A stretch of DNA of 64,000 bases from Streptomyces umbrinus. Lineage in GTDB: Bacteria > Actinomycetota > Actinomycetes > Streptomycetales > Streptomycetaceae. The stretch spans positions 62,001 through 126,000 of the forward strand of contig NZ_JAUSZI010000002.1 of the NCBI RefSeq assembly GCF_030817415.1. Reading direction: 5' to 3'. A model generated the notes under the pieces. That model had not been told where the DNA came from, searched no databases, and worked only from the letters and a program-made list of their open reading frames with translations. Of the stretch, positions 24,259 through 37,074 are shown piece after piece (the first letter of the stretch is position 1; each line of letters starts with the position of its first letter). The translations under genes and the position numbers were made by a program.

Positions 24259-25641
24259 GTGTCAATTTAACGGCTGATCTTGGTTGTTGAGTGGTCAGGT
24301 GTTGCTCGGGGTCAGGCGGCCCTCGAACGCGATCTGGAACGCGTTCAGGGGCGCTTTCCAGCGCATGGTCCACCGCTTGCGACCCTTCCCGGTCGGGTCC
24401 AGGCTCATCAGCGCCATATAGATGCACTTGAGGGCGGCGGCTTCGTTGGGGAAGTGTCCGCGGGCGCGGACGGCTCTGCGGATGCGAGCGTTGACGCTCT
24501 CGATCGCGTTGGTGCTGCAGATGACCTTGCGGATCTCGACGTCGAAGGAGAGGAACGGCACGAACTCGGCCCAGGCGTCCGACCACAGCTTCACGATCGC
24601 TGGATACTTCCGGCCCCACGCCTCCTGGAACTCCAGGAACCGCTCCGTAGCCGCGTCTTCGCTGGGCGCGGTGTAGACGGGCTTGAGAGCCTTGGCGATC
24701 TTGTCCCAGTCCTGACGGGCGGCGTATCGGAACGAGTTCCGCAGCAGATGAACCACACACGTCTGGACAATCGTGCGAGGCCAGACGGTCTCCACGGCCT
24801 CGGGAAGGCCCTTGAGCCCGTCGCAGACCAGCATCAACACGTCATCCAGGCCGCGGTTCTTCAGCTCGGTGAACACGTGCAGCCAGTACTTCGCGCCCTC
24901 ACCGCCGTCGCCGGCCCAGATGCCGAGGATGTCGCGGGTGCCGTCCACGGTCACCGCCATCACGACGTAGACCGGACGGTTCGCGACCTTCCCGTCCCTG
25001 ATCTTGACGTTGATGGCGTCCACGAACAGGACCGGATAGACGCGGTCGAGCGGCCGGTTCTGCCACTCGGCCATGCCCTCCATCACTTTGTCGGTGATGG
25101 TGGAGACCGTCTGTTTGGACACCTCGGCGCCGTACACCTCAGCGAGATGAGCCGATATCTCTCCGTGCGTAAGACCCTTCGCAGACAACGACAGCACCAT
25201 CTCGTCGACACCGGTCAGAGGCCGCTGCCGCTTCCTGACGATCTGCGGCTCGAAGCTGCCGGCAGTGTCGCGAGGCACCTTCACTTCCACCGGCCCGACG
25301 TCGGTCAGCACGGTTTTGGCACGGGTGCCATTGCGGCTGTTGCCGTTGTTCTTCCCAGCCGGATCATGCTTCTCATAACCGAGGTGATCGGTGATCTCGC
25401 CTTCCAGGGCCGATTCCAGGACCCGCTTGGTCAGCTGCTGCAGCAGCCCACCCTGCCCGGTCAGCTGCAGCCCCTCCGACCGGGCCCGCTCCACCAGCAT
25501 CGCGACCAGTTGCTCGTCGGACACAGGCTCAGGCTGCCCACACTGGGCACTCTCGACAGGCTCCACGGTCTCCAACTCCACGGCGGTGTCAGTCACTTGA
25601 CGTCGCTCCCATGATCGTCGGATCCGCCGTTAGATTTACAC
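24259..25641 (-). mobile_element. IS256-family insertion sequence
   Basis: About 1.38 kb; imperfect ends GTGTCAATTTAACGG (24259-24273) and complement of GTGTAAATCTAACGG (25627-25641). One intact transposase. It sits directly at the 5' end of the GTPase/XRE/SsgA fusion and may supply or block its transcription. Confidence 0.85.
24295..25596 (-). CDS. IS256-family (mutator) transposase
   Basis: 433 residues. Family hallmarks: LEGEITDHLGYEKHDPAGKN, GPVEVKVPRDTAGSFEPQIV, the first Asp in VYPVLFVDAINVKIRDG, the second in VLMLVCDGLKGLPEAV, and the Glu in STNAIESVNARIRRAVRARG. Complete and probably active. Confidence 0.93.
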   Translation of the reverse strand: MTDTAVELETVEPVESAQCGQPEPVSDEQLVAMLVERARSEGLQLTGQGGLLQQLTKRVLESALEGEITDHLGYEKHDPAGKNNGNSRNGTRAKTVLTDVGPVEVKVPRDTAGSFEPQIVRKRQRPLTGVDEMVLSLSAKGLTHGEISAHLAEVYGAEVSKQTVSTITDKVMEGMAEWQNRPLDRVYPVLFVDAINVKIRDGKVANRPVYVVMAVTVDGTRDILGIWAGDGGEGAKYWLHVFTELKNRGLDDVLMLVCDGLKGLPEAVETVWPRTIVQTCVVHLLRNSFRYAARQDWDKIAKALKPVYTAPSEDAATERFLEFQEAWGRKYPAIVKLWSDAWAEFVPFLSFDVEIRKVICSTNAIESVNARIRRAVRARGHFPNEAAALKCIYMALMSLDPTGKGRKRWTMRWKAPLNAFQIAFEGRLTPSNT

Positions 25642-25703
25642 TCCCTACGTCGTTGCCCGCGAAGGTCAGGAACAGCGGAGCCGGACCTGTGTCACGCCAC
25701 CGG

Positions 25704-27551
<1,848 letters not shown>

Positions 27552-27949
27552 TCCACCCACGACCAGGCCGACGCGCCCACCTCCGAGGAGACCGACTGGA
27601 TGCAGATCGTCGAGTGGTACGACGAGCTGATGCGCCTGACCGACAGCCCGGTCGTCCGGCTCAACCGCGCGGTGGCCGTCGGCCTGGCCGACGGCCACCG
27701 CGCCGGCCTGGCGGCGCTCGCGGCGCTGGACGTCTCCTCCCCAAGCTCTTCGAGCAGGGGATATCCCATGCCCCGCCACGCCGCGGTGGCGGCGTACCTC
27801 CACGAGCGCGACGGCGACCTGGCGACGGCGGCTCGGCTGTACGCCGAGGCGGCCCACAAGGCACCCAACCTCGCCGAGCGCGACCACCTGACACGCCAGG
27901 CCCTCGGCTCAACGCCCGCCTGCCAAGGGTGTTCTCCTGGGCGTGGTGA
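27552..27949 (+). pseudogene. ECF-type sigma factor (DUF6596 type), C-terminal fragment
   Basis: Reads TDWMQIVEWYDELMRLTDSP, VVRLNRAVAVGLADGHRAGL, MPRHAAVAAYLHERDGDLAT, AARLYAEAAHKAPNLAERDH: the C-terminal helical domain of the large SigJ-like ECF family. A dozen odd residues (VSSPSSSSRGYP) interrupt it after LAALAALD, and the end shifts frame at about 27900. The sigma regions 2 and 4 are absent. It continues by chance in an open frame into the glycosidase gene at 28326. Confidence 0.7.
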
Positions 27950-28325
27950 TGCGGCGTGGCCGGGTCGTCGGGTGCTCCGGCCACCACGCTCCGGCCGGCC
28001 GGTGGGGCCTGGGCCGCGCCGCCGCCCGTCGCGGTGGCGGCGGCCGCCGTCTGTCTTTTCCTGTGCTTCCTGTGCGGCCGCTCGGCCACCGCGGGGCGGT
28101 GTGCGGCCGGAAGCATGTGATGGTTCGCGCCGTCGAGGTGGAAAGGGAGCCCGGGCGTGTCACCGGGTCACGGGGTCCGGTGAGACGGTGCGACCGCGTC
28201 TCGGCGAAAAACGATTGAGATGGCAACCTTTCCGCTCCGACTGGCCACTTAGGGGTGTACCGACGAGGGCGAGCCGTGGTCAGCGGCGCTACGCCCTCTG
28301 TTTCAACACCCGATCGGAGCACTAC
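27950..28325. other. Gene-free stretch upstream of the glycosidase
   Basis: No start or protein-like composition was recognised on either strand. It should contain the promoter of the gene at 28326; AAAAACGATTGAGATGGCAA at 28206-28225 is the only AT-richer patch. Confidence 0.3.
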
Positions 28326-30125
28326 GTGTCACCAGACGACCCGAGATCCGCCGAGCAGCCGATGCCTCGGGGTCGCACGCCCCGCCGCCGTAGCCGGATG
28401 CTCCGGCGTTGTGTCGTGGGGGCGGCGGCGGTGCTCGCCGCCTCGGCCGGTGTCGGCGCCCTGGCGCCCAGCGCAGGCGCCGCGCCGACCGTCGGCATCC
28501 GTGTGGATGCCGGTACCTCCTTGGGCACGGTGCCCAGCAGTGCTTTCGGCCTCAACACGGGCTACGGCGACGAGCACATGGGGAGCGCCAAGGCGACATC
28601 GCTGATGAAGGCCGCGGGAGTTCGGCAGCTGCGCTATCCCGGTGGCTCCGGCGCGGACGACTACCACTGGAAGACCCATACCTACGGCGACGGCAAGGGC
28701 TGGATCCCCTCCAACACCGACTTCGACCACTTCATGGCCATCGCGAAGAAGGTCGGCGCCCAGCCGATCCTGACCGCGAACTACGGTTCCGGCACCCCCA
28801 AGGAGGCCGCCGACTGGGTCAAGTACGCTAACGTCGACAAGGGTTACGGCGTGAAGTACTGGGAGATCGGCAACGAGGTCTACGGCAACGGGCACTACGG
28901 CGACGGCAAGGGCTGGGAAACTGACAACCACGCCGACAAGAGCCCGAAGGAGTACGGGAAGAACCTCGTCGCCTACTCGAAGGCGATGAAGGCCGTGGAC
29001 CCGAAGGTGAAGATCGGAGCGGTGCTCACCACCCCCGGCTTCTGGCCGGATGCGGAGAAGGCTCCCGGTGACACCGCCGACTGGAACAACACGGTGCTCT
29101 CCATCGCGGGACGCTCGATCGACTTCGTCATCGTCCACTGGTATCCGGGCGGCACCACCACTGCCGACCTGCTGAACACCCCCTCCCAGATCGCCGGTGT
29201 CAGGTCCTCGCTGCGCTCGCTGATCGCCAAGTACGCGGGCTCGAACGCCGCTTCGGTGGAGATCGCGGTCACCGAGACCGACGCCGTCGGCTCGCCCGCC
29301 TTGACCAGCCAGGCCGCGGCCCTGTTCGCGCCGGACACCTACATGACCTGGTTCGAGCAGGGTGCCACCCACGTGGACTGGTGGAACCTGCGCAACGGCT
29401 CGGGCGAAGCTCCCACCACCGTCCACGGCGAGACCGACTACCAGGACGGGGGCATTCTCTCCGCCGGAACCTGCGCCGGGGGGAAGTGCGAACCGCCGCG
29501 CGACACGCCCTTCCCCACCTACTGGGGTATCCGCTCGCTGACCGCACTGGCGAAGCCTGGCGACACCATGGTCAAGTCGTCCTCGCGCAACTCGTCGGTC
29601 GCCGTGCACGCGGTGCGGAGCAGCAAGGGCGGTCTGAACGTCATGCTGATCAACAAGAGCCCGAAGGACGCGGCGCAGGTGTCGCTCTCGTACGCCGGAT
29701 TCACCCCGGCCGCAGGGGCGGTCACGACCGTTTCGTATGCCAAGGGAGACACCTCCCTGACGACGGCGAAGCGGGGCACGGCGGGCGCACAGAAGCTGCC
29801 GCCGTACTCGATCACGACTCTTCAGCTGAAGCCCGCGTCGGGGACCGCCGGCGCTGACAAGCCGTCGCCCGCCCCCACGCCGACCGCCGCCGCGCCGCTC
29901 GTCTCCGCCGCCGGCAAGACCGGCAGCCGTGCGCAGGCGGAGAACGGCGCGCCCGTCGGCCGGCCGTCTCCGAGCGGCAGCAGCAGCAACACGTTCGGCC
30001 CCCTGGCTTCCACCGGGGCGAGCACCGCTGTCACGTACAGCGCCATCGGTGGCCTGCTGGTCATCGTCGCCGGCGGCGTGCTGGTACTTCGCGGACGTCG
30101 CCGCAGGGCTGTGCACGGGAAGTGA
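28326..30125 (+). CDS. Wall-anchored clan GH-A glycoside hydrolase (arabinofuranosidase-like), LAXTG protein
   Basis: 599 residues from GTG 28326 (CGGAG upstream). Signal peptide about 20-55, catalytic TIM barrel about 60-400: VRQLRYPGGSGADDYHWKTH, ANYGSGTPKEAADWVKYAN, acid/base Glu in KYWEIGNEVYGNGHYGDG, nucleophile Glu in VEIAVTETDAVGSP. The pattern fits clan GH-A families such as GH51/GH39. A beta domain follows, then a Ser/Pro/Ala linker and a cell-wall sorting signal: LASTG at about 560, a hydrophobic helix and RGRRRRAVHGK. LAXTG is the sortase-E signal of Streptomyces. Flanking GH62 enzymes suggest arabinoxylan or arabinan as substrate. Confidence 0.82.
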   Translation: MSPDDPRSAEQPMPRGRTPRRRSRMLRRCVVGAAAVLAASAGVGALAPSAGAAPTVGIRVDAGTSLGTVPSSAFGLNTGYGDEHMGSAKATSLMKAAGVRQLRYPGGSGADDYHWKTHTYGDGKGWIPSNTDFDHFMAIAKKVGAQPILTANYGSGTPKEAADWVKYANVDKGYGVKYWEIGNEVYGNGHYGDGKGWETDNHADKSPKEYGKNLVAYSKAMKAVDPKVKIGAVLTTPGFWPDAEKAPGDTADWNNTVLSIAGRSIDFVIVHWYPGGTTTADLLNTPSQIAGVRSSLRSLIAKYAGSNAASVEIAVTETDAVGSPALTSQAAALFAPDTYMTWFEQGATHVDWWNLRNGSGEAPTTVHGETDYQDGGILSAGTCAGGKCEPPRDTPFPTYWGIRSLTALAKPGDTMVKSSSRNSSVAVHAVRSSKGGLNVMLINKSPKDAAQVSLSYAGFTPAAGAVTTVSYAKGDTSLTTAKRGTAGAQKLPPYSITTLQLKPASGTAGADKPSPAPTPTAAAPLVSAAGKTGSRAQAENGAPVGRPSPSGSSSNTFGPLASTGASTAVTYSAIGGLLVIVAGGVLVLRGRRRRAVHGK

Positions 30126-30141
30126 GACCGCGTGAGTGACT

Positions 30142-30191
30142 GACGGCCCGGCAGCAACGCCACCCACCCGTGGCGTGCGCGCCGGGCCGTC
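30142..30191. terminator. Hairpin terminator after the glycosidase
   Basis: GACGGCCCGGC (30142-30152) pairs with its complement at 30181-30191, enclosing a smaller CGCCAC/GTGGCG hairpin. Confidence 0.7.
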
Positions 30192-30219
30192 GGCCTCCGC
30201 GCCGGCGTCGGCGGTCAGG

Positions 30220-30452
30220 ATACAAACAAGGCCCGGGTCGTTGCCCTGGACCTGGCCTGCCTCGGCACCGGTCCCGACCCGTGGGGCGGCCCACGGGCCG
30301 CGTTCCGGGCCACCGTGGAACTGCCGCGCGAGGACTTCGCGATGAACTACAACCAGGTCGTCCAGGTCGGCATGGCCGCCATCGGCACCACGCTCCGCGT
30401 CGGGATCGACCTCCAGGCCGTCCAGGGCGAACAGCTTCCGCCGCTCGCCTGA
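30220..30452 (+). pseudogene. YceI-family protein, C-terminal fragment
   Basis: The frame ending at TGA 30450-30452 reads GPDPWGGPRAAFRATVELPR, EDFAMNYNQVVQVGMAAIGT, TLRVGIDLQAVQGEQLP: the 'DPWG..R..F..T....R.DF...WNQ' block of YceI-like lipocalin-fold proteins. The N-terminal two thirds and start are missing. Confidence 0.65.
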
Positions 30453-30889
30453 CGGCGGAGACGGCTCGGCCCCCTGCCTCACTCGGGAAGCAGGGGGCTG
30501 AGCCGTCCGTGGCCGGTGCCTCCTGGCGGCTGAGCAGGATGTCGACACCGTCCTGGCTGCCGTACAGCGTGATATCGGGAGGAGTCCGGCGGCTGCGGCG
30601 GGCCGGTCGACGTCAAGCCGCGCGGCATCGCCTCCCGCGGTAACGGCGGCCGCGCCGACACTCAGAAGTTGCCGCCAGGCCGCGGTCCAGCCCAGTACCC
30701 GCCGTCCAGGCGAAGGCAGCGTGACGTGAACCGGTCCGGACACGCCGCGTCGTGACCGGGCCGCTACCCCGATATCCTGGGCACGCAAGGCCTGGATGAA
30801 CCAGTCGAGTACCGGTGCCAGGTTTTCCGGGGGCGACCAGCTGTTGATCACTGCGAGGAGCTGAGGTACCGCTCCCGGTCAAGGTTGTT
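30453..30889. other. Debris region with a possible minus-strand coding remnant
   Basis: A minus frame from about 30850 reads WSPPENLAPVLDWFIQALRA, QDIGVAARSRRGVSGPVHVT, LPSPGRRVLGWTAAWRQLLS: plausibly a real protein piece, but no family was recognised and it has no proper end, running on antisense to the glycosidase. I would not call a gene here. Confidence 0.3.
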
Positions 30890-31131
30890 CGCGGACCTCG
30901 TGCCCGTGGGCAGCTGGCCCAGACCTGGCCTCGCAGGTTGTCCGGCGGCACGTACTCCGGCTGGGCGAGCGGGTGCCGGTCGGGCACGGCCAGCAGGGCG
31001 TTCTCGTGGACCAGGCTTGTGGTGCGGAGCCCGGTGGGACGCGGGCGGGCCAGTGCGTCCACTGCCCGGCCAGTCCACAGGATTTGATAATGCCTCGCTT
31101 TTTTGGCGGGGCTGGGCCGCCTCTGGGCCAA
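30890..31131 (-). pseudogene. LysR-type regulator, effector-domain fragment
   Basis: Minus frame LRTTSLVHENALLAVPDRHP, LAQPEYVPPDNLRGQVWAS, the 'E..L.AVP..HPLA.....V...DL' pattern of LysR substrate-binding domains. It has no DNA-binding domain and no proper end. Confidence 0.5.
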
Positions 31132-31468
31132 ATCGCCAGGGCATGGTGGACGACGTCATCGACTTGATCCACCAGGCCGACCAGCCGGGCACCAGCGGCG
31201 TTCGGCCACGGCTTCCTCGAATGCGGGATCGTCATCGCATCCTGCCGGACTGCGCACGGATGTCAGGTACGGATCAGTGCACGCTTGCCCGTTACGCCGC
31301 CATGCGCCAGCGGGGGAGAACCACGAAAGGGAGGAACCCCGGCCGACGCGCGGCTGGGGTTCCTCGAGGCGGTGAGTATCGGTCAGCGGGTGGAGTCGCC
31401 CACGCCGTAGACAGCTCGTCCACGCGTCGGCGGACCGCACCACATCGCGATCACCGTGATCAGGCGGG
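31132..31468. terminator. GH62 copy 2 downstream region with hairpin at 31331-31365
   Basis: GAGGAACCCC (31331-31340) pairs with GGGGTTCCTC (31356-31365), about 105 bp beyond the GH62 stop and in position to terminate it. The remainder shows no gene. Confidence 0.55.
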
Positions 31469-33100
<1,632 letters not shown>

Positions 33101-33109
33101 TCAAGTCCC

Positions 33110-33570
33110 GTGGTTGCGAACCGGGCCCTGGCTCCGTCGTCGAAGCTGGCCGCCGCGGACCGGGTCACGCACGACGTGCATGTCGAGGGCCTGCCGGCCA
33201 ACGGCGACGACGCATGCTACCGGGCGATGGACTGGCTCCACGAGGTGACCGACGACCCGGAGAAGCGGGTGTTCGACGAGGTCGCGAACTCCTCATCCTC
33301 GAGGTCGATCTGCTGTTCTTCGACACCACCAGCACCTACTTCGAGCTGGAGGGGCCGGATGGGTCCGTCGCCCGCGACGACAAGGGCCCCGCCTCCTGAC
33401 GGATGACCGCCCATTCGCTGAAGAGGACGGCGAGCCCGCGGATCAGGCCGGGTTCCGCACCTTCGGCAAGTCGAAGCACTCCCGCGATGACCTGCCGCAG
33501 ATCGTGATCGGTATGGCCGTCATAAGGGACGGGATCCGGTCCGCGTCTGGTCCTGGCCCGGCAACACCGG
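33110..33570 (+). pseudogene. IS1634-family transposase remnant
   Basis: Pieces in successive frames: LAPSSKLAAADRVTHDVHVE, DDACYRAMDWLHEVTDDPEK, then LEVDLLFFDTTSTYFELEGP (first catalytic Asp) and GFRTFGKSKHSRDDLPQIVI. The order is that of an IS1634 transposase, but at least two frameshifts and loss of both ends make it a relic. Confidence 0.7.
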
Positions 33571-33583
33571 CCGGGCCGGGACG

Positions 33584-33784
33584 GTGACCTGGCGCAAGGG
33601 CTCGAAAGCCTCCATGGCCTCCCGTTTCGTGTTCCTGCGGGTCCGGCTCGCGGGGTGGCGGCCGAAGCCTGCCGCAGATGGTGTCATCGGACTCGTCCAC
33701 CTGATCGCCCAGTGGCCCGAGGACGAGGCAGATGCAGAGCCAGTGAAGTACTGGATCTCGAACCTGCCCGGGGCTTACAGCTGA
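33584..33784 (+). pseudogene. IS701-family transposase remnant
   Basis: Reads VTWRKGSKASMASRFVFLRV, RLAGWRPKPAADGVIGLVHL, WPEDEADAEPVKYWISNLPG, corresponding to about residues 290-370 of the intact IS701 enzyme at 16943 (VSWREGS...SRFVALRIRPAG...EWPADESEPVQFWLSDLP). Diverged, so a different IS701 lineage; both ends missing. Confidence 0.7.
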
Positions 33785-33796
33785 CCCGACGAGGCG

Positions 33797-34549
33797 TCAG
33801 TTCTCCGTGTGTTCGCTTCCTTCTGCGCGGGCTGCGCGGGCGCGCTGTGCGCGGAGCTCCACGGCGTCGAGGAGCAGGCCGAGCGCGGTCTCGAACTGGT
33901 CCTCTTCGTCGATTTCCGCGAGATGGGGGGCGACCTGTGCCAGGTTCGGGTACCGCTGTGGCGAGGCCGTCAGGTACTCGCGGCGCCAGGCCAGCCGGTC
34001 GCCTTCCTGAGCGGCCTTGTCCAGCACGTTGAAGGAAGCCTCGAAGGCGCCGGCGGCGAGTGCCGTATCGGCCAGGACCCGGTAGTACGAGGCCGCTTCG
34101 CGTCCCTGGAGGCCGGCCTGGAGCAGGGCGCCGATGACCACGTCGGCGCCCTGGAACTCCGGCTCGCGCCGCGAGGTGCGGGCCGCGACCAGGACGGCCA
34201 CACCCGGGTGCTGCAGGCATGCGGCGCGGATCCGTCGGGCGAGCGACGCGAGGGTTTCGCGCCAGCTTTCCGACGGTGCGAAGTCGTGCAGGGCGTCGCT
34301 GACCAGCCGGGCGGCCAGGCCGAGCAGCAGCTCGTCCTTACCGCGGAAGTGCCGCAGGACGGCTGTGTGGTCGGCGCCCAGTTCGGTGCCCAGCCGGCGG
34401 AAGGTGAGCGCCTGCGGACCGTCTCTCTCGATCACGGCCCTTGCGGTGTCCAGGATCAGATCCGGGGTGAGGAAGGATGCCGGACGCTGCTTCCGTCCTA
34501 CGGGAGTGGCTCCTGCCGATTTGGTCTTCGCGCGTGTCATGACTGCCAT
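33797..34549 (-). CDS. TetR/AcrR-family transcriptional regulator
   Basis: About 250 residues (ATG 34549; ATG 34540 also possible). Helix-turn-helix LTPDLILDTARAVIERDGPQ, ALTFRRLGTELGADHTAVLR, HFRGKDELLLGLA, then a helical ligand domain of the TetR C-terminal type. It starts 16 bp after the stop of the serine hydrolase, so the two form an operon divergent from the SDR/MFS genes. The shared intergenic region carries a bipartite operator (35841-35893) that I infer it binds; a half-site-like TTGTCAAC sits at 34563-34570. Confidence 0.88.
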   Translation of the reverse strand: MAVMTRAKTKSAGATPVGRKQRPASFLTPDLILDTARAVIERDGPQALTFRRLGTELGADHTAVLRHFRGKDELLLGLAARLVSDALHDFAPSESWRETLASLARRIRAACLQHPGVAVLVAARTSRREPEFQGADVVIGALLQAGLQGREAASYYRVLADTALAAGAFEASFNVLDKAAQEGDRLAWRREYLTASPQRYPNLAQVAPHLAEIDEEDQFETALGLLLDAVELRAQRARAARAEGSEHTEN

Positions 34550-34565
34550 CTTATCGACGGCGTTG

Positions 34566-35771
34566 TCAACGGTGGTTCTCCTGCAGGTGGTCGGCCACCG
34601 CCCGCAGTGCCGTGACGGACTCCGCGTCACGCGAGGGGTCGTCCGCCGTCGGCCACGCGCTGGTCTTGACGATCACCACGTCGGCCTCCGGGTCCACATA
34701 CAGGTACTGGCCGTGGATCCCCACCCCGGTGAACGGACGTCGCTCGCCGCCGAGTGTCCACCACTTGTTGCTGTACCCGTAATGCGGGTAGCCGCTGGGA
34801 CCCAGCGCGCCGACCTCCAGGTGCGCCACCCCTCGACCCCGACTGCGCGCCACCCATTCCCCGGGCACGATGCGCTGCCCGTTCAGCTCCCCGCCACGGG
34901 ACATCAGCAGCCCCAGCCGGGCCATGTCGCGGGCGGTGGCATTGAGCGAGCCGCCGCCGATCGCGGTACGCGGACGCCCCCGGGTGAGCCAGTAGTACGC
35001 GTCGTGCTCAGCGCCGATACGGCTCCAGAGGCGCTCCGTGGCGTACTGCGCGAGGGAGCGGCCGGTGGCGGACTCCAGCACCCATCCCAGGACCTGGGAG
35101 TCGATCGTCGAGTAGCTGAACTGCGTGCCGGCCTCGGTCGAACGCTCGGCCGAGGACACGACCTCGTACAGCGAGCCACCCCCTGTGGCGGCCTCGGCGA
35201 ACCGGTTGATCAGACTGTCCCGAACGGTGTAGTCCTCCACCAGGTCACCCACCCCGCTGCTCATGTCGAGCAGATGCTCGATGGTCACCCCGTCGAAGGC
35301 GGAGCCCACCAGCTCCCTGCAGTACACCGTCACCGGATCGGTCACATCCTTGATCGCCCCCTCGTCGAGGGCGATCCCGATCAGCATCGACGTCACCGAC
35401 TTGGTCATCGAGAACATCTGGAACCGTACGTCGTCGCCGGCGAAGTACCCCGGATACGACTCGTGGACGATCTCGCCGCCATGCAGCACGACGAAGGAGG
35501 TGGTGTTCGTTCGAGCATGCAGTTCGGCAAGGCTCCGCTCCCGCCCCTCGAAGCCGTAGGCCACTTCCAGGGGGCGCGGTCGCCGGGGCAGGGGGAACAT
35601 ATTCCCGCCGCGGCGGACGTCTTCGGTGGGCATGAGGAGATTCATGTGAGTGAACGTCCACTCATTGACCGGGCGGCGGGTCATCACCTCGTCCTGGTGG
35701 CGCCACAGCCACACTGCCCCGGCGCCCGCCGCGGCGGCTCCCAGCAGCCATCCACCCACTTCATTGCGCAT
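34566..35771 (-). CDS. Serine hydrolase, beta-lactamase/class C-like, membrane-anchored
   Basis: 401 residues. An N-terminal hydrophobic helix (6-23) anchors the enzyme. The beta-lactamase-family fold has the catalytic SMTK at 121-124 (S-x-x-K) and a YST at 220-222 in the place of the usual Y-x-N, with a later HGQYLYVDPE segment. Such proteins act as esterases, amidases or 6-aminohexanoate-type hydrolases. It is first in an operon with the TetR gene; the operator module lies 70 bp upstream. Substrate unknown; the neighbours suggest it belongs to the same catabolic or detoxification route as the dehydrogenases. Confidence 0.85.
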   Translation of the reverse strand: MRNEVGGWLLGAAAAGAGAVWLWRHQDEVMTRRPVNEWTFTHMNLLMPTEDVRRGGNMFPLPRRPRPLEVAYGFEGRERSLAELHARTNTTSFVVLHGGEIVHESYPGYFAGDDVRFQMFSMTKSVTSMLIGIALDEGAIKDVTDPVTVYCRELVGSAFDGVTIEHLLDMSSGVGDLVEDYTVRDSLINRFAEAATGGGSLYEVVSSAERSTEAGTQFSYSTIDSQVLGWVLESATGRSLAQYATERLWSRIGAEHDAYYWLTRGRPRTAIGGGSLNATARDMARLGLLMSRGGELNGQRIVPGEWVARSRGRGVAHLEVGALGPSGYPHYGYSNKWWTLGGERRPFTGVGIHGQYLYVDPEADVVIVKTSAWPTADDPSRDAESVTALRAVADHLQENHR

Positions 35772-35840
35772 TACTGAGCCCCTTCATCGCATGGACATGT
35801 CGAGCTTCGGCGACCTCACTCTGGCTTGCCGATCCATCGA

Positions 35841-35893
35841 TGTCAACAACGGTGCTAACGTTGGTGTCATCATGGGTGTCACCACTGTTGACA
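35841..35893 (+). promoter_or_regulatory. Bipartite operator module, SDR/serine-hydrolase promoter region
   Basis: A 29-bp imperfect palindrome (35841-35869, TGTCAACA ... TGGTGTCA), a 7-bp spacer, then a 17-bp palindrome TGTCACCACTGTTGACA (35877-35893). The last TTGACA doubles as a -35 element, with CATGCT 18 nt later in position for -10, directed at the SDR gene. The same 29-7-17 arrangement recurs in reverse at 41411-41463. Binding here would block the promoter. Confidence 0.7.
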
Positions 35894-35958
35894 GGCCTTT
35901 GGGCGAGTGGTCATGCTGGGGGTCGTTACCCCTCTCCGACACTCACGAAGGACAGCAC

Positions 35959-36786
35959 ATGACAGCCACCCGACTGCCCACCGCGCGCCGCCTGCTCGGG
36001 AAGCTGCCCTTCGTCGACCCGGGCCGGCCTCCGCTGCCCGCGAGAACCGCGTTCCTGACCGGTGCCAGTTCGGGCATCGGCAAGGCGCTCGCAGCCGAGC
36101 TGTGCGTCCGCGGCTACGACGTGTACCTCACCGCGCGCAGAATCGAGCTCCTGGAAGAACTGCGGGCACAGCTCACCGCCGCCTTCCCGCAGCGTTCGGT
36201 GACCGTGGCCGCCCTCGATGTGACCGAGCATGAGGCCGTGGCGCGGACGATCGACGACGCGGCCCGGCAGTTCGGTGGACTCGGAATGGTCATCGCCAAC
36301 GCGGGGGTCGACATGGGGGGCAACATCGGGGAGGGCCGCTTCGAGGCGCACCGCGCGGTGGTCGAGGTCAATCTGCTGGGTGCGATGGCGACCATCGACG
36401 CGGCCGTCGCACACTTCCGCGGCACGGGCGGCGGGCAGGTGGTGGGCTTTTCCTCCGTCGTGGCCGGGGCGGGCCTGCCGGGCGGGGCGCCGTACTGCGC
36501 CTCCAAGGCAGGGATCACGAGGTACCTTCAGTCGCTGCGAGGCGAGCTGTGGAACAGCGGCATCACCGTGACCACGGTCGCCCCCGGCTACATCGACACC
36601 CCGATCAACGAAGCCCTGGGCGACAAACGGCCGTTCCTCATCGACACCCGCACGGGCGCCCGCAAGATCATGGACCGCATCGAGTCCGGCGCCGTCCACG
36701 CGACAGTGCCCCGAGTGCCCTGGACCGTCGTCGAATACCTGCTGGCCCGGCTCCCGCCCCGTCTGCTGCGGAAGGTCAATGCCTGA
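35959..36786 (+). CDS. Short-chain dehydrogenase/reductase
   Basis: 275 residues from ATG 35959. Cofactor motif TGASSGIG (34-41), NAG at 113-115, catalytic S-Y-K with YCASK giving Y179 and K183: a classical SDR using NAD(P)(H). About 25 extra N-terminal residues precede the Rossmann fold. It is divergent from the serine hydrolase, downstream of the operator, and followed by the MFS gene after 288 bp in which I see no gene. Substrate probably an alcohol or ketone; not deducible further. Confidence 0.88.
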   Translation: MTATRLPTARRLLGKLPFVDPGRPPLPARTAFLTGASSGIGKALAAELCVRGYDVYLTARRIELLEELRAQLTAAFPQRSVTVAALDVTEHEAVARTIDDAARQFGGLGMVIANAGVDMGGNIGEGRFEAHRAVVEVNLLGAMATIDAAVAHFRGTGGGQVVGFSSVVAGAGLPGGAPYCASKAGITRYLQSLRGELWNSGITVTTVAPGYIDTPINEALGDKRPFLIDTRTGARKIMDRIESGAVHATVPRVPWTVVEYLLARLPPRLLRKVNA

Positions 36787-37074
36787 CCGCCCAGGCCCGG
36801 GTACCACTCACGCGCCGGTGCCGAGCCGGCATCACCCGGTGACCGTCGGGCCGGGCCAAGCCTTCGGCGCACACCGCACACCCGGCCCTGGTGCCACCCG
36901 GCATCTGCCCGCTCCCGAGCCTCGGCCGGTTCCCTATGCCCGGAGGCTCCCTTCGCCGCTCCAGTACTGGACACGGCACCCGACCGCCTACCAGTTCTGA
37001 GGTTCGGCGATGCTCCCCTTCCCTCCCGCTCCCACACCCGCCTGCCAGGCGGCCCTCCGTGCAAAGGGCATTCA

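Noticed and set aside
24280..25614. 444-codon plus-strand frame across IS256
   Set aside because: Complement of the IS256 transposase.
27600..30125. A single 841-residue sigma factor-glycosidase fusion
   Set aside because: The frame is open by chance. A GTG with ribosome-binding site and signal peptide starts the glycosidase at 28326, and the sigma part is a headless fragment followed by non-coding-like sequence.
28329..30851. 840-codon open frame on the minus strand
   Set aside because: Antisense to the glycosidase; its composition follows from the GC-rich third positions of the real gene.
34134..35777. 547-codon plus-strand frame opposite the serine hydrolase
   Set aside because: Shadow of a gene with clear catalytic motifs.
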